DNA of 64,000 nt from Streptomyces hiroshimensis (GCF_014650335.1 NZ_BMUT01000004.1:310001-374000); one strand, 5' to 3'; shown: positions 46,704-55,030, numbered from the stretch's first letter. Program-made: numbers and translations. The notes: a model not told the origin generated them from the letters alone.

Positions 46704-46939
46704 CGGAGCGGGGTACGCGGGGCGCGGGCGGCGGCGGGGGCGGGGTCCGGGGCAACACCTTCCACGGCCCTGCCGTGTTCCAGGTCGGGGACCACAACGC
46801 CCAGGGGGCGGTGGGTACGGGGGCGCCCTGGCCCCGCCAGGTCGGCACCGTTCCGCCGCAGGCGGGCTATAAGAGGAATGGACCGGGTCGTGCTCGGTTC
46901 AGTCGGCGTAGTCCTTCAGCTTGTCGGTGTCCAGGGTGA
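46700..46939 (+). pseudogene. Truncated RHIM-like (BASS3-type) receptor stump
   Basis: The 79-residue reading frame starts with a GTG that overlaps the stop of the effector-like gene. After a Gly-rich lead it carries GNTFHGPAVFQVGDHNAQ (46751-46804), which shares 11 of 18 residues with the C-terminal motif of the upstream protein. PWPRQVGTVPPQA follows, which I remember as the lead-in to long NB-ARC or TPR receptors in Streptomyces. After that the frame turns basic and runs into the convergent Uma2 gene, so the receptor body is missing. It looks like a deletion remnant that may still make a short motif peptide. Confidence 0.6.
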
Positions 46940-47441
46940 TGCCGACCGGGTCCGGGAGCTTGACCGTGGAGCCGTAGGGGTGCGTCCTCCGGATTCGGTA
47001 TGTGCCGGATTCGGGCTCGGTGTAGACCACTACCGTCTCGGCTTCGCGATCGATCAGGACGTAGACCGGGATGCCCGCGGCCGCGTAGCCGTCGCGCTTG
47101 GCGCGGAGGTCTCGGTGGTCTTGGCCCGGGGCCGCGGGGGCGATCTCCACCGTCATCAGGACGCCCTCCGGTGGGGACCACTCGCCGTGTCCGACGAAGG
47201 TGCGGAGCGGCGCCAGCGCGCCGTCCGGTAGGTAGCGGCCCGCCTCGGCGTGTTCCGTTTTCAGGCCGCGGTACGGGTACAGGCCCCAGTCCGGGCGCTC
47301 GATCAGGAAGCATCTGGTCAGCCAGGACAGGATGCAGCAGTGCTTGCCGTCAGTGGCCGGCTTCTCCTGGAGGCGGCCGGCGATCAGCTCCAGCCACACC
47401 GTTTCCGGGGCGCCGTGCGCCAGTTCCTCGAAGTCGTCCAC
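46899..47441 (-). CDS. Uma2 family endonuclease-like protein, second copy
   Basis: The 180-residue protein has LMTVEIAPAAPGQDHRDLRAKRDGYAAAGIPVYVLIDREAE, the later PD-(D/E)XK strands of Uma2. Its GTG start lies one base after the stop of the upstream winged-helix gene. It overlaps the end of the truncated receptor stump, and its position suggests that the deletion of the receptor body joined these genes. It shares little detail with the Uma2 at 45157. Confidence 0.8.
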   Translation of the reverse strand: MDDFEELAHGAPETVWLELIAGRLQEKPATDGKHCCILSWLTRCFLIERPDWGLYPYRGLKTEHAEAGRYLPDGALAPLRTFVGHGEWSPPEGVLMTVEIAPAAPGQDHRDLRAKRDGYAAAGIPVYVLIDREAETVVVYTEPESGTYRIRRTHPYGSTVKLPDPVGITLDTDKLKDYAD

Positions 47442-47442
47442 A

Positions 47443-48330
47443 TCAGGCGCGGGTCCTTGCCGGGGTGCGGAGCGTGGTGCGGATGGCGTCGGCTCGGCGG
47501 TGGATTTCCGCCGGGGGGATGGCCTGGGGAACGTACGGGGCCGGTTCGCCGCGGCAGTCGCGGCAGAGGCCGCCGGGGAGGGCCTCCGGGCGGCCCGGGG
47601 TGTGGCAGATCGTGCAGTCCAGCATGCGGAGGGTCCGGCCCGGCGGCGGCTGCGTCGGCAGCTCCGGCGGGAGCTTGTCCCGCAGGCGACGGCGCGCCAG
47701 TGCCGCCCCGTGGTGGACTTCCGGTGGCAGGCCGGCGGTGAGTTCCCGGGCGATGTCCGCCGGGGTCGACCCCCTGGCCAGCCATTTCTCTGCGAGGGGC
47801 TCCAGCGCGGTGCAGTCCGCCGCCGACAGCGTCATGCGCGGGTCCATGCGGCCCGCCATCGCGAGGGCCTCGTACGCCTGCGAGCGGGGCGGTTTTCCTG
47901 CCGGTTGCGTGGGTGGCCGCGGCTCTGACCTGGGCACATCGCCCGCCTGGAAGTCCGCCCACCAGGCGTCGTCCCGCGCCGTGCGCGAGAAGTACGTCCT
48001 CGTCACCCAGTGCGTGCTGCCGCCGTCACCCTCGATCCGTTCGGTCACCCTGCGCAGGTGGCCTTCCTCCGACAGGCGGCGGAGCGCGGTGCGGCAGGCC
48101 GCCTGGCCGTAGTTCGGGATGTGCGCCGCAAGTGTTTTCGCATCCATGGCCGCGCCTTCGGGCAGGCGGTCGATGAACGTGGCGATCTGCGCCTCGCGTG
48201 GCGGGAGGTGCGCGAAGTCTTTGCCGGTGCGGCGTTCCTGGTCCGGGGCGGATCGTTTGCCGTAGCCCGGCTTCGCCTGGGGGTGAGCCTGTACGGGGCG
48301 CGCAGCGGCGCTAGAGTTGGCCTCAGCCAT
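47443..48330 (-). CDS. Winged-helix protein with C-terminal zinc-finger-like Cys cluster
   Basis: The 295-residue protein has a winged-helix part (AKTLAAHIPNYGQAACRTALRRLSEEGHLRRV) near residues 60-95 and a Cys-rich C-terminal segment (CTICHTPGRPEALPGGLCRDC). In Streptomyces such proteins often sit on mobile or accessory segments and are called MarR or HTH regulators, but the DNA target is unknown. It is transcribed with the second Uma2 gene. ATG start without a strong ribosome site. Confidence 0.65.
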   Translation of the reverse strand: MAEANSSAAARPVQAHPQAKPGYGKRSAPDQERRTGKDFAHLPPREAQIATFIDRLPEGAAMDAKTLAAHIPNYGQAACRTALRRLSEEGHLRRVTERIEGDGGSTHWVTRTYFSRTARDDAWWADFQAGDVPRSEPRPPTQPAGKPPRSQAYEALAMAGRMDPRMTLSAADCTALEPLAEKWLARGSTPADIARELTAGLPPEVHHGAALARRRLRDKLPPELPTQPPPGRTLRMLDCTICHTPGRPEALPGGLCRDCRGEPAPYVPQAIPPAEIHRRADAIRTTLRTPARTRA

Positions 48331-48499
48331 GGGATCGAGGTCCTGTCGATCTTGATGGTCAAGCCCCGGTTCGGTGTTGGCGCACCAGCCGGGGCTGATT
48401 TGTTGCTGCGAACGCTAGAGGCCCGTGACGGTTCGTTGCAACCCGGTCGCCCAAAGTGAACTCGTGTGGTATGCGGGGCCGTTGGCCCTCGCGTACGCG

Positions 48500-48539
48500 A
48501 GGAAGGGAGGGCGGGTGGGTTATCACCCCACCCCTTCCT
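48500..48539. terminator. Imperfect hairpin, possible terminator of the Scr1/DUF397 pair
   Basis: AGGAAGGG and GGGTGGG segments pair with CCCCACCC and CTTCCT, with small bulges. The structure lies just past the DUF397 stop on the minus strand. TCGGGG-N5-CCCCCGA follows and may add to it. Confidence 0.5.
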
Positions 48540-48586
48540 CAGAAAGAGCGCTCGGGGTCCGACCCCCGAAGCCCGGAGCGCACCGC

Positions 48587-48775
48587 TCAGGCCGCGTGGC
48601 CTCTCATATACGTCACGAAGGCCGCCCAGACCCTGGCGGGGACGCCCAGTTGGGCGCCACGTATTCGCTTGGAGTCCCGCACGCGCACGGTGTCCCCCGC
48701 TGCCGCCACTTCAACACAATTGTTGCCCGCAACGTCGGAGTAGCTGGACTTGCGCCAGCCACCTATACCGCTCAC
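48587..48775 (-). CDS. DUF397 domain protein
   Basis: The 62-residue protein WRKSSYSDVAGNNCVEVA ... VRVRDSKRIRGAQLGVPARVWAAFVTYM is a typical DUF397, usually 60-70 residues. GTG start behind GGAGG; it overlaps the stop of the Scr1-type gene (GTGA). DUF397 genes nearly always follow an XRE/DUF5753 gene in Streptomyces, in pairs likened to toxin-antitoxin systems; some pairs affect sporulation or antibiotic production. Confidence 0.92.
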   Translation of the reverse strand: MSGIGGWRKSSYSDVAGNNCVEVAAAGDTVRVRDSKRIRGAQLGVPARVWAAFVTYMRGHAA

Positions 48776-49575
48776 AGCTCCTCCAGTAGTTTCTCGATGA
48801 AACGTGACGACTCGCTGGGATCCAGGGCCAATCGACCCACCTCTGCATGGCGCTGGGCGAAGACACTGACCCTTTCGAGATCCGCGTCCAACGACCCCAC
48901 GCCATTGGCTTCCTGGTAGGCGATGCGCTGCCTGCTGGGCAGCTCCAGGACCACGAACGAATCGGCGATCGGGCAACGCTCGGCAGGCATCACCTGAATG
49001 ACCACGTTGCGCCGCTGAACGACTTCCAGCAAGTGCCTGAGCTGACGCTTGTGGGCGTCCATGCGACCGACAGGGTGACGGAGGGGCAGCTCACCGATCA
49101 CGAAGACGAACGCCACGGACCGCTTGTCCAACAGAGGTTGACGTCCCAGTCGAACCGCGACCCGTTCCTCGATCACCTCGTCTTCCTGTGGCGGCCACGC
49201 CATGTTGAGCAGCGTCCGTACCGTCTCCTCGGTCTGCAGCAGGCCCGGAATCAGCATCGGCTCGTACGAGCTGTGCGAGATCGCCTCCGCCTCGTACCGG
49301 AAGAAGTCCTCTCCTCGGTTCACAACCGGCTCCGGCCCCAGATAGTCCTGCATGGCGATCAAAAAGCCATGCGCCCCGCACATGTCATCCGTCACCTGAA
49401 GGAACCGTTCCGTCGGCCTTCGCCGACCCTGTTCCATCGATTTCACGGTCTCGAACTCGTAGTTGGCCTCCCGGGCCACTTCCTCCCGCGTCACCCCCGC
49501 CCGCGTCCGCCAGAGCTTCGCCTGGTTACCGCAAAGTCGCCACGTCATCGGCGGTTGAGAGCCCATGCTCGTCAC
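48772..49575 (-). CDS. XRE family regulator with DUF5753 (Scr1-type)
   Basis: The 267-residue protein has a Cro/C1 helix-turn-helix (LCGNQAKLWRTRAGVTREEVAREANYEFETVKSMEQGRRRPT) and a C-terminal DUF5753 domain (LIPGLLQTEETVRTLL, DKRSVAFVFVIGELPLRHPVG, VIQVMPAERCPIADSFVVLELP). It is coupled to the DUF397 gene by a 4-base overlap. GTG start behind GGAAGGTGGGG; the ATG two codons later is also possible. It probably represses its own promoter and works with the DUF397 partner. Confidence 0.9.
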   Translation of the reverse strand: MTSMGSQPPMTWRLCGNQAKLWRTRAGVTREEVAREANYEFETVKSMEQGRRRPTERFLQVTDDMCGAHGFLIAMQDYLGPEPVVNRGEDFFRYEAEAISHSSYEPMLIPGLLQTEETVRTLLNMAWPPQEDEVIEERVAVRLGRQPLLDKRSVAFVFVIGELPLRHPVGRMDAHKRQLRHLLEVVQRRNVVIQVMPAERCPIADSFVVLELPSRQRIAYQEANGVGSLDADLERVSVFAQRHAEVGRLALDPSESSRFIEKLLEEL

Positions 49576-49671
49576 CGCACCCCACCTTCCCGTGAAGATC
49601 AACGGTACCCACTTGCCTCGTACCGTGGAGGTTTCTCCCGAGGCTAACGACGGGCCATAACCCTAGGTAGC

Positions 49672-49890
49672 GTGAACAATGAAATTCCGCCGCTCGGGGC
49701 ATACGTCATCGACACACGTACCGATCGGGTAGGCCAAGTCATCAAGTACAGCGGGGATTTGGTGCACCTGCACCCGCCCTGCAGCGGTGCCGGGTGGGAC
49801 TGCCCGGTCTCCGAGATCCAGGCGACCACCCTGCGCGCCTACCTCCGCGCCCGCGTCACCGAGGTCAACCGTCAGCGGAGGCTCGTGTGA
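49672..49890 (+). CDS. Small hypothetical protein (CSGAGWDCP)
   Basis: The 72-residue protein has GAYVIDTRTDRVGQVIKYSG, which looks like a small SH3- or KOW-like barrel strand pair, and a Cys pair in CSGAGWDCP. It often accompanies Scr1/DUF397 pairs. It is divergent from the Scr1-type gene, and the GTGA overlap links it to the next small gene. No function recognised. Confidence 0.7.
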   Translation: MNNEIPPLGAYVIDTRTDRVGQVIKYSGDLVHLHPPCSGAGWDCPVSEIQATTLRAYLRARVTEVNRQRRLV

Positions 49891-50048
49891 CCGGCGCCGC
49901 CGCGCCGGAGGGGCCGTCCGGGCACACCCCGGACGACCTCCGCGCGGCGGTCGCCGCGGCCGGGTCCCCCGACGAGGCCCACGCCGCCGTCGCGGCGCTC
50001 GGCCCTGTCGTCGCCGACGCCGCCACCCAGGAGGCCGAGGCCCGGTGA
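49887..50048 (+). CDS. Small hypothetical protein, 53 residues
   Basis: A GTG overlapping the stop of the previous gene begins an Ala-rich peptide (PDDLRAAVAAAGSPDEAHAAVAALGPVVADAA) predicted to be helical. Coding support is the overlap and third-position GC only. No family is recognised. Confidence 0.5.
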   Translation: MTGAAAPEGPSGHTPDDLRAAVAAAGSPDEAHAAVAALGPVVADAATQEAEAR

Positions 50049-50170
50049 TCAGCAGCAGTTTTCCCGCCGCCCCCTCTAAGCTTGAGGTGCTCCACTCAGC
50101 ACACCGCAGCGCCGGTGCCACCGGGGACCGTCAGCGGTGCGGCCTACGCGACCCAGGAGAGTGCTGCCCC

Positions 50171-50548
50171 ATGAGCACCGCTGCATCGGAACGGCCTGAC
50201 GGTCCGCTCATTCCTCAGCCTGCCAACAATCCGGAAGATCTCAGGGCTGCCATCGCCCAGATCATGCCCAAGGCCCTGGCGAAATTCGACGCCGACCGCT
50301 CCGAGGCGCTGCAGGAGGCCCGCCGCACCGGCAATGCCGGACCGATGCGCCAGCTGGTCAGCCTGTGGGCCGTGCACGTGGCCGTCGCACGGTTCCCTGA
50401 TCGCGCCGCCAGGCTCCGCGAGCTTGAGGACATTGCCGCATCGACCGATTCCCTCGACGAGGCGCGGGCTGTCGCTTCCGAGATCGGCCGCATCCTGGAT
50501 CAGGCGTCCGACGATGCCGGAATCTCCCGGGGGTCGGCCACCCGGTGA
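50171..50548 (+). CDS. DUF6247-like protein, candidate antitoxin
   Basis: The 125-residue helical protein (PNNPEDLRAAIAQIMPKAL-like start, then LVSLWAVHVAVARFP) resembles the DUF6247 family as I remember it. Its last 4 bases overlap the next gene, a ParE/RelE-like protein. An antitoxin or chaperone role for that partner is inferred from this arrangement. ATG start; weak ribosome site. Confidence 0.6.
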   Translation: MSTAASERPDGPLIPQPANNPEDLRAAIAQIMPKALAKFDADRSEALQEARRTGNAGPMRQLVSLWAVHVAVARFPDRAARLRELEDIAASTDSLDEARAVASEIGRILDQASDDAGISRGSATR

Positions 50549-50841
50549 ACGATGCGCAACACGAGCGGTGGGTCTGGGAGTACGACCCCGACCGTGAACA
50601 TGTCGTCGGCGGCTTACCCGGGACCGTTGTCGCCCAGGTCGAGAAGATTGCGGATGATCTGGTCTCACTGTGCAACATGGGGGTCGACGTGACCGACCTC
50701 GGGGAAGGAGGGCCGCTCGGACGCCCCGGCGGAGTGCGTCGTCTGCAGCTGTCTCCCGACGGCTGGGTGCACGTACTTCCGGCTCCCCGTCTCAGGATGG
50801 TCGCGGTCGTCCAGGTCACTCCGCCGTTCCAGCACCTCTGA
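50545..50841 (+). CDS. ParE/RelE-like protein, candidate toxin (TTA codon)
   Basis: The 98-residue protein has VWEYDPDREHVVGG, an alpha-helical pair, then GVRRLQLSPDGWVHVLPAPRLRMVAVVQVTPPF, like the beta-sheet of RelE/ParE folds, where substrate-binding residues lie. No catalytic residue is clear. Leu24 is TTA (50614-50616), so translation should depend on bldA. It is coupled to the DUF6247-like gene by GTGA. A toxin function is an inference. Confidence 0.6.
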   Translation: MNDAQHERWVWEYDPDREHVVGGLPGTVVAQVEKIADDLVSLCNMGVDVTDLGEGGPLGRPGGVRRLQLSPDGWVHVLPAPRLRMVAVVQVTPPFQHL

Positions 50842-50857
50842 GCACCTCTGAACGGCC

Positions 50858-51223
50858 TCACGCCAAGTCCGTCAGGTCCTCCGCGTAGAACGTCATCAGC
50901 GGCTGCGGGCCCACGTACTGCTGGCAGTTGCACTGCCTCAGCTCGTACGCCGTCGGCTTCTTCTCCGCGTCCCAGGACACCGGCGTCTCCGACGCCTCAT
51001 GGCACTTGCCCTGCTTGTCGTGCTTCGCCAAGTGGTGTGTGCAGCCGCATATCGGCTGGGGTGGCTTCGCCGCCGCCTCCACGGCCGCGCGTTCCGCGCG
51101 CTCCGTCTCCAGGAGTTCCAGCCTGCGTTCATGGCGGGTGCGCAGGGCCTGGCGGGCCGTGTCGGCGAGCTTCGTGAAGCCGCCCACGCCGAAGAAGATC
51201 AGCACCCACCAGAGCCACTCCAT
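50858..51223 (-). CDS. Membrane-anchored small protein with Cys/His cluster
   Basis: The 121-residue protein has one N-terminal helix (WLWWVLIFFGVGGFTKL), a basic coiled segment (LRTRHERRLELLETERAERAAV) and Cys/His residues (ICGCTHHLAKHDKQGKCHE, CNCQQY) that could bind a metal. ATG at 51223 is chosen because GGAGG lies 8 bases upstream; a GTG three codons earlier is less likely. Function unknown. Confidence 0.7.
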   Translation of the reverse strand: MEWLWWVLIFFGVGGFTKLADTARQALRTRHERRLELLETERAERAAVEAAAKPPQPICGCTHHLAKHDKQGKCHEASETPVSWDAEKKPTAYELRQCNCQQYVGPQPLMTFYAEDLTDLA

Positions 51224-51284
51224 GCCCGGCACCTCCGCGTCCGCCGCGTGCCCCGCCCGCTCCCCCGCCAGAATACGCCCGGCG

Positions 51285-51893
51285 CTACCGGGGGTTGAGG
51301 GAGCGGAACCAGCGGCGGTGAGTCAGGGCCGTGGCCACGCCGTACGCCCCGGCGGCCGCCGGCGGAGCCGTCAGGCCCCACGCGTAGGCCAGGGCCGAGC
51401 CGTCCTTCGGCACGGTGGTCGCCGTCAGCATCTCCGCCACCGCCGCGCCGCCCACCGCCAGCGCGCCCGCGCACGGCAGCAGCGACATCAGCAGCCAGAA
51501 CCACACCCGGCCGGCCGCCCGGAAGCCCGCGTCCGTCACCGCGTCGCGGTCCAGCGCCGCCCACAGGCGCAGCCTGCGCCCGGCCTCCGCGGACGCCCGG
51601 AGCCCGGACCTGACGCCCAGCAGCGCCGGGACCGCCGCCCCGGCAGCCAGGATCAGATACGCCGCCGCGTAGATGTACTCCACGCCGCCCTCGGCCAGAG
51701 ACCGCAGGCCCAGTACCGCGAACGTCCAGCCCAGCATGAACACGCCCGTCAGCAGCCAGGCCGTGAGCAGGCGGCCCGGTGACAGCACCTTCCCTATGAG
51801 CGCGTCCAGCGCCCTCGACCGGTCGGCCAGCATGGCCCCCCGGTCCGGCCACGTGCTCAGGTGCCACGGCGGGGGCGGTGGCGGCAGCTTCAC
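51285..51893 (-). CDS. Membrane protein, unknown function
   Basis: The 202-residue protein has about four helices (LTAWLLTGVFMLGWTFAVLGL, YIYAAAYLILAAGAAVPALLG, VWFWLLMSLLPCAGALAVGG, AYAWGLTAPPAAAGAYGVAT). The N-terminus has a run of seven Pro residues. GTG start 4 bases after the tsaD stop, so it may be the last gene of the tsa operon. No family recognised. Confidence 0.7.
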   Translation of the reverse strand: MKLPPPPPPWHLSTWPDRGAMLADRSRALDALIGKVLSPGRLLTAWLLTGVFMLGWTFAVLGLRSLAEGGVEYIYAAAYLILAAGAAVPALLGVRSGLRASAEAGRRLRLWAALDRDAVTDAGFRAAGRVWFWLLMSLLPCAGALAVGGAAVAEMLTATTVPKDGSALAYAWGLTAPPAAAGAYGVATALTHRRWFRSLNPR

Positions 51894-51897
51894 GACC

Positions 51898-53043
51898 TCA
51901 CGCCTCGTACAGGTTCTTCTTGCTCAGTTCGTGGACGTGGTCGTGATCACGGGAGTGGCCGTGGCCGTGGGCGTGACCATGGTCATCCACCTCCGCCGGC
52001 ACATGCGTCTCCGTCACCGGCAGCGAGCTGTCCGCCGACAGGTCCCACGACGACGCCGCGCGCCCCCGCGCCACCATCTCCGCGCCCAGCGCCGCCACCA
52101 TCGCCCCGTTGTCCGTGCACAGCTTCGGCCGCGGCACGCGCAGCGTGATGCCCGCGTCCTCGCAGCGGCGCTGCGCCATCGCCCGCAGCCGCGTGTTCGC
52201 CGCCACGCCGCCGCCGATCATCAGGTGGTCGACGCCCTCGTCCTTGCACGCGCGTACGGCCTTGCGCGTGAGGACGTCCACGACGGCCTCCTGGAACGAC
52301 GCGGCGACGTCCGCGACCGGGACCTCCTCGCCCGCCGCCCGCTTGGCCTCTATCCAGCGGGCCACGGCCGTCTTGAGACCCGAGAAGGAGAAGTCGTAGA
52401 TCGGGTCGCGCGAGCCGGTGAGGCCGCGCGGGAAGCGGATGGCGTCCGGGTTGCCCTCGCGCGCGTAGCGGTCGATGACCGGGCCGCCGGGGAAGCCGAG
52501 GTTCAGCACGCGGGCGACCTTGTCGAAGGCCTCGCCCGCCGCGTCGTCGATCGTCGAGCCGAGCGGGCGGACGTCCGAGGTGATGTCGGGGGCCAGGAGG
52601 AGGGACGAGTGGCCGCCGCTGACCAGCAGCGCCATCGTCGGCTCGGGCAGCGGGCCGTGCTCCAGCTGGTCGACGCAGATGTGGGAGGCGAGGTGGTTGA
52701 CGCCGTAGAGCGGCTTGCCGAGGGCGTACGCGTACGCCTTGGCCGCCGAGACGCCGACGAGCAGGGCGCCCGCGAGCCCGGGGCCCGCCGTGACCGCGAT
52801 GCCGTCGAGGTCCTTGGCGCTGACGCCGGCCTCCTTCAGCGCGCGCTGGATGGTCGGGACCATCGCCTCCAGGTGGGCGCGGCTCGCCACCTCCGGGACG
52901 ACGCCGCCGAAGCGGGCGTGCTCGTCCACGCTGGAGGCGACGGCGTCGGCGAGCAGCGTGTGCCCGCGGACGATGCCGACGCCGGTCTCGTCGCACGAGG
53001 TCTCGATGCCGAGGACGAGGGGTTCGTCAGCCTTGCGAGCCAT
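51898..53043 (-). CDS. tsaD: tRNA threonylcarbamoyltransferase TsaD
   Basis: The 381-residue enzyme transfers threonylcarbamoyl to A37 of tRNAs that read ANN codons. It has [32 protein letters not shown] with metal-binding His, [15 protein letters not shown], and [18 protein letters not shown]-terminal extension of about 40 residues is very His-rich ([20 protein letters not shown]), which E. coli TsaD lacks. It overlaps the end of rimI by 17 bases. Partners tsaB and tsaE lie upstream in the same direction. Confidence 0.96.
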   Translation of the reverse strand: MARKADEPLVLGIETSCDETGVGIVRGHTLLADAVASSVDEHARFGGVVPEVASRAHLEAMVPTIQRALKEAGVSAKDLDGIAVTAGPGLAGALLVGVSAAKAYAYALGKPLYGVNHLASHICVDQLEHGPLPEPTMALLVSGGHSSLLLAPDITSDVRPLGSTIDDAAGEAFDKVARVLNLGFPGGPVIDRYAREGNPDAIRFPRGLTGSRDPIYDFSFSGLKTAVARWIEAKRAAGEEVPVADVAASFQEAVVDVLTRKAVRACKDEGVDHLMIGGGVAANTRLRAMAQRRCEDAGITLRVPRPKLCTDNGAMVAALGAEMVARGRAASSWDLSADSSLPVTETHVPAEVDDHGHAHGHGHSRDHDHVHELSKKNLYEA

Positions 53044-53542
53044 GGGTCATTCCTTGCACTGCGGAGAGGGGATCGGAGAGGCGCATCACGAGGGCGTCGA
53101 TGTTGCCCGGCTGGTAGTAGCCGCGGCGCACGCCCACCGCCTCGAAGCCGAAGCGTTCGTACAGGCGCTGCGCCCGGGTGTTGTCGACGCGCACTTCGAG
53201 GAGCACCTCGCGGCACTCGAAGTCGGTCGCGGCGGTCAGGAGCTCGCCGAGGAGGCGGGAGCCGAGGCCCGTGCTCCAGTGGTCCTGGGAGACGGCGATG
53301 GTCTGGACGTCGCCCGTGCCGTCGATCGCGGCGAGGCCCGCGTAGCCGACGACGCGGCCCTCGTCGTTCTCGGCGACGACGTAGCGGCGGGTGGCGCCCG
53401 CGCCGCGCGCGTGGGCCAGCTCGGACCAGAACAGGCCCTTGGACCAGGCGTCGTCCGGGAACAGCGCCCGCTCCAGCTCCAGCACCGGCCCGATGTCCCA
53501 CCAGCGCATCTCGCGGACGCGCACGCGCACGTTCACCGTCAC
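53027..53542 (-). CDS. rimI: Ribosomal protein S18-alanine N-acetyltransferase (GNAT)
   Basis: The 171-residue GNAT protein has [22 protein letters not shown], the acetyl-CoA loop [17 protein letters not shown], and [29 protein letters not shown]. This is the RimI signature, and it sits between tsaB and tsaD, as is standard. The GTG overlaps the tsaB stop (GTGA) and its end overlaps the tsaD start. It probably acetylates ribosomal or other N-termini. Confidence 0.92.
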   Translation of the reverse strand: MTVNVRVRVREMRWWDIGPVLELERALFPDDAWSKGLFWSELAHARGAGATRRYVVAENDEGRVVGYAGLAAIDGTGDVQTIAVSQDHWSTGLGSRLLGELLTAATDFECREVLLEVRVDNTRAQRLYERFGFEAVGVRRGYYQPGNIDALVMRLSDPLSAVQGMTHGSQG

Positions 53543-54207
53543 TTGGGGGTGACCACCTTGTAGTTGGCGGGCACCTGGGCGTCCGGGCGGCGCAGGTAGA
53601 GCGGCTGGTCCGGCAGGAACTCGCCGCCCGTGCGCAGGCGCTCCGCGGCGAGGGAGGCCAGGGCGCCCGCGGACTGGTGCTCGGGCATGTCGGCCCGCAC
53701 GTCCGTGAAGGAGTCGGCGTAGAGCACGGCGCCCGCGCCGACGACCGTCAGGCCGGCCAGCTTCTCCGTCAGGTCCGCCGGGCGGTCCACGGCGGGCTCG
53801 GTGATCCGGGTACGGGCGTCCGCGTACCGCGCCCAGTAGACCTCCTTGCGGCGCGCGTCCGTCGCCACGACGAATTCGCCCTCCAGACCCGCCTGCCCGG
53901 CCGCGTACGCGATGCCGTCGAGCGAGCACAGGCCGCGCACGGGCACGCCGAGCGCGGCGGCGAAGGTGGCGGCGGTGACGATGCCGACCCGCAGGCCCGT
54001 GTACGGGCCGGGGCCGACGCCGACGACGATGTCGGTCACGGCGTCGAGCTTGCAGCCCGCCTCGCCGAGCACGCGGTCGACGGCGGGAAGCAGCAGCTCA
54101 CCGTGGCGGCGCGCGTCGACCTGACGCGATTCGGCGACGACTTTGTCGCCGTCGTGGAGGGCAACGGTGACGGCGGGCGTGGCGGTATCAAGAGCGAGCA
54201 GCAGCAC
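53539..54207 (-). CDS. tsaB: tRNA threonylcarbamoyladenosine biosynthesis protein TsaB
   Basis: The 222-residue protein has LLALDTATPAVTVALHDG and VVGVGPGPYTGLRVGIVTA, the TsaB/YeaZ pattern; it forms the structural partner of TsaD. It begins the tsaB-rimI-tsaD run with 4-base overlap to rimI. Confidence 0.95.
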   Translation of the reverse strand: MLLLALDTATPAVTVALHDGDKVVAESRQVDARRHGELLLPAVDRVLGEAGCKLDAVTDIVVGVGPGPYTGLRVGIVTAATFAAALGVPVRGLCSLDGIAYAAGQAGLEGEFVVATDARRKEVYWARYADARTRITEPAVDRPADLTEKLAGLTVVGAGAVLYADSFTDVRADMPEHQSAGALASLAAERLRTGGEFLPDQPLYLRRPDAQVPANYKVVTPK

Positions 54208-54387
54208 ACTGACAGACTACGGCTCGCCGTGGGGCGGGCGGTGCGGCGTGCCCGTGCGGGCGGCTCCGGCGGGCGCGGTGCGGGGGCCCGCGGGTGCTAC
54301 GGTCGCCGCAACACACCGTATGAGTATGTACGAAGGTACGTAACGTACGTTCCGAGGTTCCGAAGTTCCGAGAAGGGTTACGCAGCC

Positions 54388-55005
54388 GTGGCACGCAGCA
54401 GCTCGGGGGTCATCGTGGCCGCGCTCACCGCGGCGGCCCTCGCGGGAGTCGGTTTCCTCGCCTTCCAGGCCGAGGCAGCGCCCGACAAGCCGCATTCCTC
54501 GCACGCTGCGGGCGCGGGCGCGTCCGGCAAGGGCGAGGACAAGGGCAAGGGCGACGCACCGGGCGACAACGGCTCCGGCACCGGTTCCGGCAAGGACGAC
54601 GGCGCCAAGGCCGCTGTCCCGGACGTGCCCGCCGGCTCCGGCACCGGCAAGCGGGTCGTCTACGCGCTCGGGCAGAAGCGGGTGTGGCTCGTCGGCACGG
54701 ACGGCAAGGCGACGCACAGCTTCGAGGTGGCGCCGAGCGCCGTGAATCCGGTGCCGGGGTCCTACGCGGTGACGTCGCGGTCGGCGACCGGGACCGGGTC
54801 CGACGGCAAGGCCATCGAGCACGTGGTGCGGTTCCACAGCGATCCGGCCGGGGTCGTCTTCGGGTTCAGCGCGGCGGTGGACGGGTCCTTGCCGGATCCG
54901 ACGGCGGCGCCGAAGAAGACGGGGGCCGTGCGGGAGATGCCTGCCGACGGGCGGGCCATGTGGGACTTCGCCCTGAACGGTACGAAGGTGGTCGTGGTCG
55001 CGTAG
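54388..55005 (+). CDS. Secreted L,D-transpeptidase-like protein without catalytic Cys/His
   Basis: The 205-residue protein starts VARSSSGVIVAALTAAALAG, a signal peptide or single membrane anchor, then a Gly/Lys/Asp-rich linker (~30-75). The remaining part, RVVYALGQKRVWLVGTDGKATHSFEVAPS ... PGSYAVTSRS, follows the YkuD fold. Where active enzymes have SHGC-x-R, this one has KTGAVREMPADGRAMWDF, and the later GTKVVVV matches the end of the family. Both Cys and the preceding His are missing, so crosslinking activity is unlikely; binding to cell wall is possible. GTG behind AAGGG. Confidence 0.72.
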   Translation: MARSSSGVIVAALTAAALAGVGFLAFQAEAAPDKPHSSHAAGAGASGKGEDKGKGDAPGDNGSGTGSGKDDGAKAAVPDVPAGSGTGKRVVYALGQKRVWLVGTDGKATHSFEVAPSAVNPVPGSYAVTSRSATGTGSDGKAIEHVVRFHSDPAGVVFGFSAAVDGSLPDPTAAPKKTGAVREMPADGRAMWDFALNGTKVVVVA

Positions 55006-55030
55006 GGCGCGTAGGGCTCGTAGGAAACGC

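Noticed and set aside
45157..47441. The two Uma2 genes as recent duplicates
   Set aside because: Beyond the shared nuclease-like strands the proteins differ in length and most residues, so they are separate family members.
51673..54387. N-terminal two-thirds of a 1110-codon plus-strand frame
   Set aside because: It runs antisense to tsaD, rimI and tsaB. Only the last 205 codons after the GTG at 54388, with a ribosome site and signal peptide, look real.
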